NCBI GenBank assembly: GCA_963744225.1
Contig: CAVUSV010000003.1
Span: 620,001 to 684,000, forward strand
From: Bog-473 sp963744225
GTDB lineage: Bacteria > Actinomycetota > Acidimicrobiia > Acidimicrobiales > RAAP-2
DNA length: 64,000 nt
Direction of reading: 5' to 3'
A model generated the notes under the pieces. That model ran no database searches. It was not told the origin of the DNA and worked only from the letters and a program-made list of their open reading frames with translations. Made by a program: the position numbers and the translations under genes. The stretch's first letter is position 1. Each line of letters starts with the position of its first letter. Positions 22,343 to 30,697 of this stretch are shown here, piece by piece.

Positions 22343-23512
22343 TCAGTCACGAGTGAGGATGGCGCCGGTGCGGCTGGCGGTCACGAGGATCTGTTCGGCG
22401 TCGGGCACCTGGTTCACGGCCATCCCCCGGAGCTGGCGCACGGCCTCGAGTACCAGGTTCAGCCCGTGGATGTAGCCCTCGCCGATGAGGCCCCCGTTGG
22501 TGTTGGTCGGGAGCTGGCCGTCGAGGGCGAGATTCCCGTCGGAGATGAAGTCCTTCGCTTCGCCGAGCCCGCAGAGCCCGAGTGCCTCGAGCTGCATCAA
22601 AAGGATCGGCGAGAACGCGTCGTAGATCATTGCGGCGTCAAGTTCATTGCGACGGAATCCGGCTTGCTCGAACAACCGGTGGCCCAGCGCCACTGACCCG
22701 TCCATCACGGAGAGGTCGGGGCGGTAGTGATCCGACGCGATCTCCTGTTCGAAGAGTCCGGCCGTTGCAGCCGTGGCGATGAAGGCCGGCCGGTTCGGCA
22801 GATCAAGTGCTCGCTCTCGTGACGTGATGACGAGCGCGACCGAACCGTCGGTCTCCTGGCAGCAGTCGAGCAGGTGGATGCACGGCTCGGCGATCCAGCG
22901 CGACGCCTGATGGTCCTCGAGCGTCATGGGCCGCTTATAGCCCCACGCTGCAGGATTCGCCTCTGCGTAGGAGCGGAGCTGGACGACCGCGCGCCCGAAG
23001 TCGGCGCTTGTCACACCAAAGGTGTGCATATAGCGGGTCGCGTTCAGCGCCATCCATGACGCCGGGGTGAGCACGCCATACGGCATGCACCACTGCATGG
23101 CCGTCGTGCCGGAGTGGCTTGACGTCGGAGATGTAGCGGTCTTGGCACCGCCGAACCGTGTCGCGCCCGAACGTGCTCGGATAGCGCGGTAGACAACAAC
23201 CACCTGGGCTGCTCCGCTGGCCACGGCGACCGCTGCGTGCAGCAGTGTGCCCATGGAGCCGCCTCCGCCGTAGGGGATCCGCGAGGAGAAGCCGATCTCC
23301 TCGAACCCGACGGCACGAACAAGCTCGGTCTCCTCAACCGGGTCGATCGTGTAGGAGACGATCCCATCGACGTCCGCTGCGGTCAGCCCGGCGTCTCCGA
23401 GCGCATCGTAAATCGCCTCGCACGCGAGCTGCAGCTCGCTCCTACCCGCGTGGCGCGAGAACTCCGTCGCCCCGACGCCGACGATGGCGGTACGACCACC
23501 GAAACCTGTCAT
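22343..23512 (-). CDS. Thiolase-like protein of the Ltp/SCP-x type (possible retro-aldolase)
   Basis: A 389-residue thiolase-fold protein starting TAIVGVGATEFSRHAGRS. The thiolase nucleophile Cys is missing: the corresponding region is PYGGGGSMGTLLHAAVAV. AMIYDAFSPILLMQLEALG and NTNGGLIGEGYIHGLN instead keep Tyr residues at the places used by Ltp2-type aldolases, which cleave beta-hydroxy acyl-CoA in steroid side-chain degradation and need a DUF35 partner. The partner gene overlaps its start codon (ATGA). So a DUF35-dependent carbon-carbon cleavage of a CoA thioester is the best guess; simple thiolysis is unlikely. Confidence 0.82.
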   Translation of the reverse strand: MTGFGGRTAIVGVGATEFSRHAGRSELQLACEAIYDALGDAGLTAADVDGIVSYTIDPVEETELVRAVGFEEIGFSSRIPYGGGGSMGTLLHAAVAVASGAAQVVVVYRAIRARSGATRFGGAKTATSPTSSHSGTTAMQWCMPYGVLTPASWMALNATRYMHTFGVTSADFGRAVVQLRSYAEANPAAWGYKRPMTLEDHQASRWIAEPCIHLLDCCQETDGSVALVITSRERALDLPNRPAFIATAATAGLFEQEIASDHYRPDLSVMDGSVALGHRLFEQAGFRRNELDAAMIYDAFSPILLMQLEALGLCGLGEAKDFISDGNLALDGQLPTNTNGGLIGEGYIHGLNLVLEAVRQLRGMAVNQVPDAEQILVTASRTGAILTRD

Positions 23513-23904
23513 GAGGATGGCCGGAACACCGGCACCGCCCGTTCCTCAGCCGTCGGGACGAATATGACTTCGAGTCGCATGCCGATCTCGATATCACCAT
23601 CGACATCCACGAGGTTCGACACCAGCCGGATGCCCTCATCGAGGTCGACGAGCGCTGCCAGCACCGGATAGTCGAAGGATGGGTGTTGGGGGTGATGCAG
23701 CACCGCGTAGCTGTACAGACTGCCCCTGCCTGTCAACTCCACCGCCTCGAACTCGAGCGAATGACAGTGGGGGCACATCGGACGAGGTGGGTGACGCAGG
23801 ACACCGCAGCCGACGCACCGTTGCGCGATCAAGCGGTGCTGGGCGGCCGAGTCCCAAAAGACGATCGAGTCGTCTGTCACGACCGGGGCTGGCCTCACAG
23901 CCAA
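23509..23904 (-). CDS. DUF35 zinc-ribbon/OB-fold acyl-CoA-binding protein
   Basis: A 131-residue protein. The rubredoxin-like zinc ribbon CVGCG...CPHCH is followed by an OB fold (GRGSLYSYAVLHHPQHPSFDYP, GIRLVSNLVDV, MRLEVIF). DUF35 proteins hold acyl-CoA for a thiolase-fold partner; here that is the next gene, whose ATG overlaps this stop. The start may be TTG 23904 or GTG 23898. Neither has a Shine-Dalgarno, and the operator lies 2-8 bp upstream, so translation is probably leaderless. Confidence 0.85.
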   Translation of the reverse strand: MAVRPAPVVTDDSIVFWDSAAQHRLIAQRCVGCGVLRHPPRPMCPHCHSLEFEAVELTGRGSLYSYAVLHHPQHPSFDYPVLAALVDLDEGIRLVSNLVDVDGDIEIGMRLEVIFVPTAEERAVPVFRPSS

Positions 23905-23905
23905 C

Positions 23906-23921
23906 CATAGTAGATGCTATG
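23906..23921. promoter_or_regulatory. CATAG-N6-CTATG operator between DUF35 and amidohydrolase 2
   Basis: CATAG-TAGATG-CTATG is a perfect inverted repeat in the very short divergent region, 30 bp before the amidohydrolase ATG. One bound repressor could silence both directions. Confidence 0.75.
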
Positions 23922-23951
23922 ATTTATGAAACGCAAGACCCCGGAGGGACG

Positions 23952-25004
23952 ATGACCAAACTGATCTCGGCCGACTCGCACGTGGCGATCAATCTTGACG
24001 TCATCCGTGAAAGGGTCCCGCAGTCTCTGCACGAGGATTTTGACAACGCCATCGCCGCGCAGGCAAAGGTCGAAGACGACCTCCGGGGCGGGAAGAAGCT
24101 GTCGATGGATGACTGGGATCTGGAGGCGTTCCGTGACCCCGGCTACCGCGACCCTGTGGCGCGACTCGCTGCGATGGACCGAGACGGCGTGCAGGCCGAG
24201 GTCCTGTATTCGGAGGTAAGCGCGTTCCGGGCCTTCGGCTTGGTGAAGGGCGACTGGAAGCCGATCAGCCGCGCCTTCACCGACCACCTCTCCGAGTTCG
24301 CGTCGCACGACCCGGACCGCTTGGCGGTTTCCTACCAGGTACCCATCATCGACATCGCTTACGCCGTCACCGAGGTCGAGCGCCTGGCCGGACTCGGGGC
24401 CCGATCCGTCCACCTTCCTTGCTTCCCGAGCGAGATCGGCCTGCCCGACTACCACGATCCTGTCTACGACCCGCTTTGGGGTGTGCTGCAGGAGACCGGC
24501 ATCTCCATCAGCCATCACCTCGGCAACCGGCACTGGCTCTACGACATCTGGCGGCGGGACCCCACGCCGCAACTGGCAATCTTCACGTCGATGCCGGCGC
24601 TGGCGCTGTCCGAGGTAATCGCATGGTGGATCCTCACCGGCACGCTGGAGCGGTTCCCGGATCTCAAGATCGTCTTCGTCGAGCCGAGCCTTTACTGGGT
24701 GCCGGGGTTTTTGGCCAGCCTCGACACCAAGACCAAGGTCTACGATTTGCCGGGCGTGCGGTTGAAGCCGAGCGAATACTTCCGCCGCAACATGGCGCTC
24801 ACGTTCATGGACGATGAGGTGGGATTGCAGTTACGCCACCTGATCGGAGTGGAGAACATCTTATGGTCGACCGACTTCCCGCACCCGGCGACCACCTGGC
24901 CCAACTCGCAGGCCATCGTGGCCCGCCAATTCGCTGACGTCGCCGACGATGAGCGTGAACTCATCTGCAACGGCAACGCGGCACGCATTTACGGCCTCGC
25001 GTGA
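23952..25004 (+). CDS. Amidohydrolase-family (ACMSD-like) hydrolase 2
   Basis: A 350-residue paralogue of the enzyme at 16297-17358: MTKLISADSHVAINLDVIRE at the first strand, MDRDGVQAEVLYSEVSAF, SISHHLGNRHWLYDIWRRDP, and WSTDFPHPATTWPNSQ followed by NAARIYGL. Metal-binding D-x-H, the His after strand 5 and the final Asp are all present. ATG 23952 has GGAGGG upstream. It overlaps the TetR2 start by 4 bp (GTGA), so enzyme and regulator are co-translated. Two such paralogues in one regulon may act on successive or related intermediates. Confidence 0.87.
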   Translation: MTKLISADSHVAINLDVIRERVPQSLHEDFDNAIAAQAKVEDDLRGGKKLSMDDWDLEAFRDPGYRDPVARLAAMDRDGVQAEVLYSEVSAFRAFGLVKGDWKPISRAFTDHLSEFASHDPDRLAVSYQVPIIDIAYAVTEVERLAGLGARSVHLPCFPSEIGLPDYHDPVYDPLWGVLQETGISISHHLGNRHWLYDIWRRDPTPQLAIFTSMPALALSEVIAWWILTGTLERFPDLKIVFVEPSLYWVPGFLASLDTKTKVYDLPGVRLKPSEYFRRNMALTFMDDEVGLQLRHLIGVENILWSTDFPHPATTWPNSQAIVARQFADVADDERELICNGNAARIYGLA

Positions 25005-25669
25005 CCACGTCAACGTCGCAGCTGCCTGTCGAAGGTCGACGGCTCCGCTCGGACGGCGCTGCGAGCAGAGCGCGGATCCTTGATGCGGTTGTCGAGTGCA
25101 TCCTCCAAAATGGCTACTACGAAGCAAGCTCGAACGCGATCGCCCGGCATGCCGGCGTAACGTGGGGTGCCATCCAGCATCAGTTCGGGACGCGACAGGC
25201 CCTGCTCCTTGCAGTGCTGGAGGATCGGTGGCGGCGCCTGACCGATCGCATCGAGTCCGCCCACGTATCGGGCGACACGCTGGAGGAGCGTCTGGCCTGC
25301 GTCATGGCGGCGCTCCAGTCGCACTACGGCGATCCCCAGCATCTGGTGTACACGCAGATCATGCTTGACCTCGTCCAGTCGCCGACGACCAGTGAAGCGA
25401 CCAAGCTCGCCATCGTCGCCCACGGACGCGAGCTGAGCCGGGTGTGGCGACCCCTCTTCACGAAGGCTCTCGGCGAGGCAGCAAGCGACGAAGCCCTCAT
25501 TCGTTATGCATTCCTCGCCATTCGCGGCTACCTGAGTGCCAATACCATGGCGGCGCTCGTTCCCCAAAGCCGTGACGCAACCGTGCGTACCCTGCTTCTA
25601 CGCGGCGTTGCGTGCGCCATTCGTGAGCGGGCGGCGGCATCCGGCCTCGAGATCGGAGACACCGCATAA
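25001..25669 (+). CDS. TetR-family transcriptional regulator 2
   Basis: A 222-residue protein. HTH: ILDAVVECILQNGYYEASSN, AIARHAGVTWGAIQHQFGT, RQALLLAVLEDRW. The ligand domain ends VACAIRERAAASGLEIGDTA. The recognition helix is almost the same as in TetR1, suggesting a shared operator. It is translationally coupled to amidohydrolase 2. Its 3' end has a degenerate copy at 10145-10211. Confidence 0.87.
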   Translation: MTTSTSQLPVEGRRLRSDGAASRARILDAVVECILQNGYYEASSNAIARHAGVTWGAIQHQFGTRQALLLAVLEDRWRRLTDRIESAHVSGDTLEERLACVMAALQSHYGDPQHLVYTQIMLDLVQSPTTSEATKLAIVAHGRELSRVWRPLFTKALGEAASDEALIRYAFLAIRGYLSANTMAALVPQSRDATVRTLLLRGVACAIRERAAASGLEIGDTA

Positions 25670-25722
25670 AGGTCATCGGCTTCAATCTGGTCGAGTTCTT
25701 CGTCCCTGGTCCGTGCTGGTAG
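25666..25722 (+). pseudogene. Remnant of a VOC gene start
   Basis: Directly after the TetR2 stop, ATA-AAG-GTC-ATC-GGC-TTC-AAT encodes KVIGFNLVEFFVP, matching MKIIGFNRVELIVP of the intact VOC protein at 10212, but with ATA in place of ATG and a stop after 18 codons. It is the reciprocal remnant of the tetR-VOC duplication. Confidence 0.6.
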
Positions 25723-25817
25723 GTCCAGCGTGACCCCCTAGCTCACGGTTGTTGTCTGCGCGAGTGTCGCGAAGATGCCCCAATGGAGTCCTTGCCATGC
25801 AACGGATCATGGGTCAC

Positions 25818-26876
25818 TTACGAATGGTCGCGCCCGCCAGACGTCTCAATTACCTTCCGGTAGACGGCCTCGTATTGGTCAACCATCCGGTCGCAGCCGA
25901 ACTGCTCCACCGCCACCTCCCGGATCTTGTGGCGATCGAGCTCTCCGATACGGGAGGCGGCAAGCACTGCCCCGGCGGTGTCGGCAACCAGTACACCGGT
26001 TACTTCGTCGGTAATGAGCTCGCCCATCGATCCGCGGTCGATAGCGATCACCGGAGTCCCGCAGGCCATCGCTTCGACGACGCTGAATCCGAAGGGCTCG
26101 TCGAACTGGATCAGGTGGAGCAGTGCTAACGCACCACCGAGGAAGGACGATCGATCCTCCGCCAGCACCGGACCGATGTACTGCACGCTCTTTCCGTCCA
26201 GCCGCGGCGCGATCTCGCGCTGAAAGTACAACTCATCCTGAATGATCCCGCCGATGTGCAGCGGGATCTCCGCGCGGGCCGCGGCTGCGATTGCCTCTAC
26301 CAGGCCTTTGTCCCGGTGGATGCGACCAAAGAAGCAGAGATACGACCCGGGTATCGGCTGGAAGTCGAAACTATCAGTGTCGATGCCGTGGTGGATCGTC
26401 GCCACGTAGTCAAGGTCAGGGTGACGATCCGCGTCACTGATCGCGACGTAGGACGTCCGGCCGTTGTACTTGACGTAGACGGGGACGATCTGCGGTGAGG
26501 AGAAACCGTGGATTGTTGTCACCACGGGGGTCGCGGTCATTCCGGAGTATGTCAGCGGTAGGAAGTCGAACCCATTGTGAATGACGTCGAACTCGGCTGC
26601 GCGCTCGAAGACTTCGGAGATATGGAGGCACTCGACCACCTTCGGATCGATCGCCGGATCCTCTGACCAGCCGGTCGGCACGATGCTGCTCAACGAGGCT
26701 GAAGTCTGCGAGTCTGCGGTTGCGAACAGGGTGACGTCATGGCCTCGTGCGACGAGACCCTCGGTTAATAGCGAGGCGAACAACTCCCATGGTCCGTAGT
26801 GCCTTGGAGGGACCCGCCAGGAGATGGGGGCGAGGATTGCGATCCGTAGCGCTCCGGAACCGGCAGGTGGCGTCAG
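25818..26876 (-). CDS. GT4-family glycosyltransferase (operon distal gene)
   Basis: About 352 residues. The conserved N-terminus RIAILAPISWRVPPRHYGPW is encoded only if translation begins upstream of the first ATG/GTG-type codon at 26783. In this frame the nearest candidate is CTG at 26876, which overlaps the stop of the small basic gene (CTGA). The C-terminal Rossmann domain has GRIHRDKGL and the nucleotide-sugar motif EPFGFSVVEAMACGTPVIA (E-x7-E). It transfers a sugar from a nucleotide donor; the acceptor is unknown. The CTG start is unusual and inferred from homology. Confidence 0.8.
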   Translation of the reverse strand: MTPPAGSGALRIAILAPISWRVPPRHYGPWELFASLLTEGLVARGHDVTLFATADSQTSASLSSIVPTGWSEDPAIDPKVVECLHISEVFERAAEFDVIHNGFDFLPLTYSGMTATPVVTTIHGFSSPQIVPVYVKYNGRTSYVAISDADRHPDLDYVATIHHGIDTDSFDFQPIPGSYLCFFGRIHRDKGLVEAIAAAARAEIPLHIGGIIQDELYFQREIAPRLDGKSVQYIGPVLAEDRSSFLGGALALLHLIQFDEPFGFSVVEAMACGTPVIAIDRGSMGELITDEVTGVLVADTAGAVLAASRIGELDRHKIREVAVEQFGCDRMVDQYEAVYRKVIETSGGRDHS

Positions 26877-26986
26877 CGCCCCAATCCGGACTTGCGAACG
26901 TTCTTCTCGCGCTTCGCCTCACGCTTCTCTTTCAGCGATTTGCCAGGCTTCTTGCCCGAGGGCTTTTGGGGTGACTTGTTAGGCAT
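26873..26986 (-). CDS. 37-residue lysine-rich small protein
   Basis: ATG 26986 has GGAGGAG upstream. The 37-codon product begins MPNKSPQKPSGKKPGKSLKE and continues with alternating Lys/Arg and Glu/Ala to end VRKSGLGR. It is strongly basic and probably disordered. Similar short KS-rich proteins occur in actinobacteria and are presumed nucleic-acid-binding or ribosome-associated, without proof. Its TGA overlaps the CTG start of the glycosyltransferase. It lies 41 bp after the GH130-like gene. Confidence 0.7.
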   Translation of the reverse strand: MPNKSPQKPSGKKPGKSLKEKREAKREKNVRKSGLGR

Positions 26987-27027
26987 GTCGAGCTCCTCCT
27001 CGTTGATCGTGTCGGTACATAATGGTC

Positions 27028-28512
27028 TCAGACTCCAGCGGCCAAAGAGGTCAGGAGCTCGTCCACCGGGATAGTCGCCCAGCTGATGGCCGAGTCCCCG
27101 ATCCCATAAGGCAGCACCAGGATGCCCGCGTGGACGAGCGCGCCACAGGAGTAGACGACATTTGGCACATAGCCATTCTGCTCATCGGCCGCCGGGCTGA
27201 TCAGGGGCTCACGGAGTCGACCGATGACCATCGTCGGGTCCTCGAGGTCGAGCAGGATCGCTCCAATGTTGTAGGTGCGCATCGGGCCGACGCCGTGGGT
27301 GAGCACCAACCAGCCCGATTCGGTCTCAATCGGGGAACCGCAATTGCCCAGCTGGAGCACCTCCCAGGCCTGGGTTGGGGCCTGGCAGGGGACAGACTCG
27401 TCCCAGTGCCCCACATTGTCCGAAAAGGAGATCGTGTTCGTCTCCCGGTCGGAACGCGACATTGCGACAAATCGGCCTGCGATCCGCCGCGGAAAGATGG
27501 CGAGACCCTTGTTGGCAGCTGCTTGGCCGACGACAGGCGACGAAGTGAAGTGTGCAAAGTCGGTCGTTTCCATCAGCTGCTGGGCGATGTCGACGCCGTT
27601 GTACGCCGTGTACGTCGCGTAGTAGACGACGGTCCCATCCTCCTCGGTGAAGCGCACGAAGCGGGCATCCTCCATCCCGCTGGACTCCACGGCAGTCGCT
27701 GGCAGGAGAACCCGTTCGTTCAAAGAGGTGTCGTCGTCGAACCAGGCGGCATAGCTACGTTCAGCGATCTTTCGGATCAAGCCAGCGATGCGCTTCGATT
27801 GTTTTCTGGTCGCTGCCTGTCGTTGCAGTAGGTCCAGGCGACTCTCTAGCTCTCCTTCGGTGAAAGTGGCTCCGAGGTTGCCAAAAACGAATTCGGCGTC
27901 GTCTCCGCCGCCCCGCATGCGTCGCAGCTCGGCCCGAAAGACGGCAGCGTCAAAGGTTGGCGGCCCACGACGCGACGCCGTTGCAAACGAAGGCGCGTCG
28001 TCTGGGTGTATCTCGCCAGCCTCGTCGATCGTCCCGGTACGAAATCCGATTGAGGATCGGTGCCCCTCGCCGATGGCCCGGACGCTCATGACGAAGCGAA
28101 CACTGCGCGCGCCCACCCCCTGCTGATCGGGGTGGGGCACCATCGACGGATTGCAGAGCGCAGCGCCCTCGACGGCGTATTCGTTGGTGAAGGTCGCACC
28201 AAGCAACAGGCGTCTCGCGGGGCTGAACTCGTATCCGGGGTCCAGACGATCGGACAATATCTCGGCATGTCGGTTGAAGGTATCGATCAGGTGATGGTGA
28301 CGTCCCTCGAAACGAGCGATGACGTCACTCAGCGCGCGTTGCACGGCGTCGTCATCAAGCGCGAGGACTCGCCGCAGCACGGCCGTCGAACGCGATTCCT
28401 GTTGATCGAATCCCTCTTCTCCCGGGACGAACAAGCGTGTGACGACGCGGGACGTGTCCGCTGCGATACGGATGGCGCTGCGGCGGGCCTGCCCTGTCAT
28501 GGCGAGAGTCAT
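27028..28512 (-). CDS. GH130-like glycosidase/phosphorylase
   Basis: A 494-residue protein. The five-bladed propeller of GH130 enzymes is visible in the second half: SSGMEDARFVRFTEEDGTVVYYATYTAYNG, KGLAIFPRRIAGRFVAMSR, GNCGSPIETESGWLVLTHGVG, YNIGAILLDLEDP and YSCGALVHAGILVLPYG. GH130 members phosphorolyse or hydrolyse beta-mannosides. The first about 180 residues form an extra helical region seen in longer members. ATG 28512 overlaps the stop of the preceding gene (ATGA). It probably trims or recycles the glycan made by the two GT4 enzymes. Confidence 0.82.
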   Translation of the reverse strand: MTLAMTGQARRSAIRIAADTSRVVTRLFVPGEEGFDQQESRSTAVLRRVLALDDDAVQRALSDVIARFEGRHHHLIDTFNRHAEILSDRLDPGYEFSPARRLLLGATFTNEYAVEGAALCNPSMVPHPDQQGVGARSVRFVMSVRAIGEGHRSSIGFRTGTIDEAGEIHPDDAPSFATASRRGPPTFDAAVFRAELRRMRGGGDDAEFVFGNLGATFTEGELESRLDLLQRQAATRKQSKRIAGLIRKIAERSYAAWFDDDTSLNERVLLPATAVESSGMEDARFVRFTEEDGTVVYYATYTAYNGVDIAQQLMETTDFAHFTSSPVVGQAAANKGLAIFPRRIAGRFVAMSRSDRETNTISFSDNVGHWDESVPCQAPTQAWEVLQLGNCGSPIETESGWLVLTHGVGPMRTYNIGAILLDLEDPTMVIGRLREPLISPAADEQNGYVPNVVYSCGALVHAGILVLPYGIGDSAISWATIPVDELLTSLAAGV

Positions 28513-29543
28513 TGGGGCACGAGTTTGGGGACAAGGTTGCGGGCGTGCTGGAGTGTTGAGAGGAGAGCCAGAGTCGACTCGGTTCCCTGGTTGAGATTCG
28601 CTCCGCCGGGCTGCAAGCCATCGAAACCGCCGCCCGTCATCGGATCCCACATGGCGACCTCTCCGTCGTTGTCTCCGAGGAACCATGCCACCGCCGCGCT
28701 GATACCTGCGCTCCAGCGCTGACTCCCGTCGAACAACATGGCTCGGGCGCAGGCGTCGGCGAGCGCAGCGACCTCGATCGGTTGTTGGTCGAAGCCCGGT
28801 CCGGTGTCACCCGGTCCGGCACCGCCAACCGGGGTCACCGAAAGACGGCCGTCACGTGTCTCGCGATCCAGGAGCCATTCCAAAAGCTCTAGGCCACGTT
28901 CAAGCGTGTTCGGGCGCTCTAGCAGGCCGCCTGCCGCGATGAGTGCTTCGGGCAGGGCAGCGTTGGCATAGGTGAGCCGCAGCTCGGGCCAGATCCACTC
29001 GGATGGAAGGGGCGCCTTTTGACGGTTCTCGAGCACAGCGGCGACATCGGAGAGAAGTGTCCGTGCCACGACATTCTCGGGAGAGGTGGCAAGGAGCTCC
29101 GCTGCCCCGAGACCGGCGAACGCCATCGCCCTCGTCCATGGTGAGCGCTGCGCGGCCGCCCGCTCGAATTGATCCGTGACCAGCCGACGCTTGGCCTCAT
29201 CCGTCTCGCCCGATGACGCCGTGCCGAGCCCCCAGATGCTCCTGCCCCAACAGTCTTCGAGGGATGGGCGATCTTCCCAGTGACCCCGGCGATCCATCCG
29301 GTTCCAGAACTTGCCGTCGAAATCCTGGGCACACTGAAGGAAGCGCAGGCCGATGCTGGCCAGGTGGCGGACGGGCGGCGATGGATTGGATTCGCGGCTT
29401 GTGACGAGGAGGACGCGAGCCATGTCGTCGGTGCAGAATCCATGCTCGGGCCGGGGTTCAGTGAAGAGAGCGTGCTCATAGGTGCCCTGGGTGCCGGTCA
29501 TGTGCACCAAGTGGGCGAAGTTGGGCTCTGGGGCCTCCGTCAC
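28509..29543 (-). CDS. Six-hairpin (alpha/alpha-barrel) glycan-processing-like protein
   Basis: A 344-residue mainly helical protein. Short repeated blocks such as ERAAAQRSPWTRAMAFAGLG, LRLTYANAALPEALIAAGG and AALADACARAMLF, plus aromatic-acidic motifs (EDCWGRSIWGLG), fit an alpha/alpha-toroid of glycosidase or epimerase type. No catalytic pair could be assigned. GTG 29543 overlaps the stop of the upstream GT4 gene and its stop overlaps the GH130-like start, so three genes are coupled. Confidence 0.7.
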   Translation of the reverse strand: MTEAPEPNFAHLVHMTGTQGTYEHALFTEPRPEHGFCTDDMARVLLVTSRESNPSPPVRHLASIGLRFLQCAQDFDGKFWNRMDRRGHWEDRPSLEDCWGRSIWGLGTASSGETDEAKRRLVTDQFERAAAQRSPWTRAMAFAGLGAAELLATSPENVVARTLLSDVAAVLENRQKAPLPSEWIWPELRLTYANAALPEALIAAGGLLERPNTLERGLELLEWLLDRETRDGRLSVTPVGGAGPGDTGPGFDQQPIEVAALADACARAMLFDGSQRWSAGISAAVAWFLGDNDGEVAMWDPMTGGGFDGLQPGGANLNQGTESTLALLSTLQHARNLVPKLVPQ

Positions 29544-30697
29544 ACGAGCGCCAGGCGTTCTGTGAGCACCTGATCGGCAAGGCGCACGTACTCGCCGGCG
29601 ACGACCGGCCAGCCGAGGCTGGGCGCTAACCGAGCGGCCTCGGCGGCCATGCTCGCGGCCAGAGTGGGTTCCGTGATGATCCGTCTGAGGGCGCGCGTCA
29701 TGGCATCTTGATCGTCATGATCGACGACGATTCCGGCGCCCGTGGACAGGAGCTCGATGGCATGCGGGAACGCGGTGGCCACGACGGGTCTCCCAGCTGC
29801 GATCGCATCAACCAGCACGCCCGAGGTTGCTTGTTCTTTCGAGTCGTAGGGCAACACCACGACGTTGCTCGACTGGATCAGTGCTGTAAGGGACGCCACG
29901 TCCCTATAGTCATCGTCGAAGGCGACCGACGATGCCACACCCAGTCGCGCCGCTTGCGCCAGTCGAGCATCCCGATAGGACTCCCCGTGGGCGGCCAACA
30001 CCTTGGGATGGGTGCGCCCTGCCACCAGATAGGACGGTCGCTGAGGCAAGTCGTGGAGCATCGGCATGGAGTCGATCACCCGCTCGATTCCCTTCCCGGG
30101 CCCGATGAGCCCCCAGGTCAGAATCGAAGGCCGTTTCCGCCTCAACGGTTTGTACGTACTTTTTGGGGGGACGGCGGCGCCGTGCGCAATGGTGAACACC
30201 CTGTCCGGATCAACATCGAAGCGGGTGCAGAGCCGTACTCGGGCGGCGTCCGTCATGACGACCATCAGGTCGGACGAGGCCGCGACCGCGTTGAGGACCG
30301 CTCGCTGATGCGCCGACGGCTCACTGAGGACAGTGTGGGCAATAACAATCGAAGGGACGCGGAGACCATCAATGAGCTCAACTACCTCGTCGCCGTCCGC
30401 GCCTCCGAACAGGCCGTACTCATGCTGAACCACGACCACGTCGCACCGGTTCAAGAGTTCCGTGCTGGCACAGACCGAGGAGGGCGAGCCGTTGACCAGC
30501 TCGCCGACGACGCGCTGGGTGGCCGGCGGCGGCGTGTCTGAAGGATCGACCACCCGAACGACGCTGACGTCCGCCCCGTTGGCGGCCAATCCGTCCGCCA
30601 GAGCGGCACTGAAGGTGGCCAGTCCGCAGGCGGTTGGCGAGTAGGTACTCAGGATCCCGAAGGAGGGCGTCGAGAATGGAGCGCCGGCGAGCGGCAA
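29540..30697 (-). CDS. GT4-family glycosyltransferase (operon first gene)
   Basis: A 385-residue protein with a GT-B fold. The N-terminal domain has ILSTYSPTACGLATFSAALA and VVVQHEYGLFGG. The C-terminal domain has LTWGLIGPGKGIERVI, YDSKEQATSGVLVDAIAAGRPVVA and a final helix. This resembles GTs of mannosylation/osmolyte clusters that sit beside GH130 genes. The start is uncertain: TTG 30697 is used, but the frame stays open and protein-like further upstream (about 40 codons) with no ATG or GTG. Confidence 0.82.
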   Translation of the reverse strand: MPLAGAPFSTPSFGILSTYSPTACGLATFSAALADGLAANGADVSVVRVVDPSDTPPPATQRVVGELVNGSPSSVCASTELLNRCDVVVVQHEYGLFGGADGDEVVELIDGLRVPSIVIAHTVLSEPSAHQRAVLNAVAASSDLMVVMTDAARVRLCTRFDVDPDRVFTIAHGAAVPPKSTYKPLRRKRPSILTWGLIGPGKGIERVIDSMPMLHDLPQRPSYLVAGRTHPKVLAAHGESYRDARLAQAARLGVASSVAFDDDYRDVASLTALIQSSNVVVLPYDSKEQATSGVLVDAIAAGRPVVATAFPHAIELLSTGAGIVVDHDDQDAMTRALRRIITEPTLAASMAAEAARLAPSLGWPVVAGEYVRLADQVLTERLALV

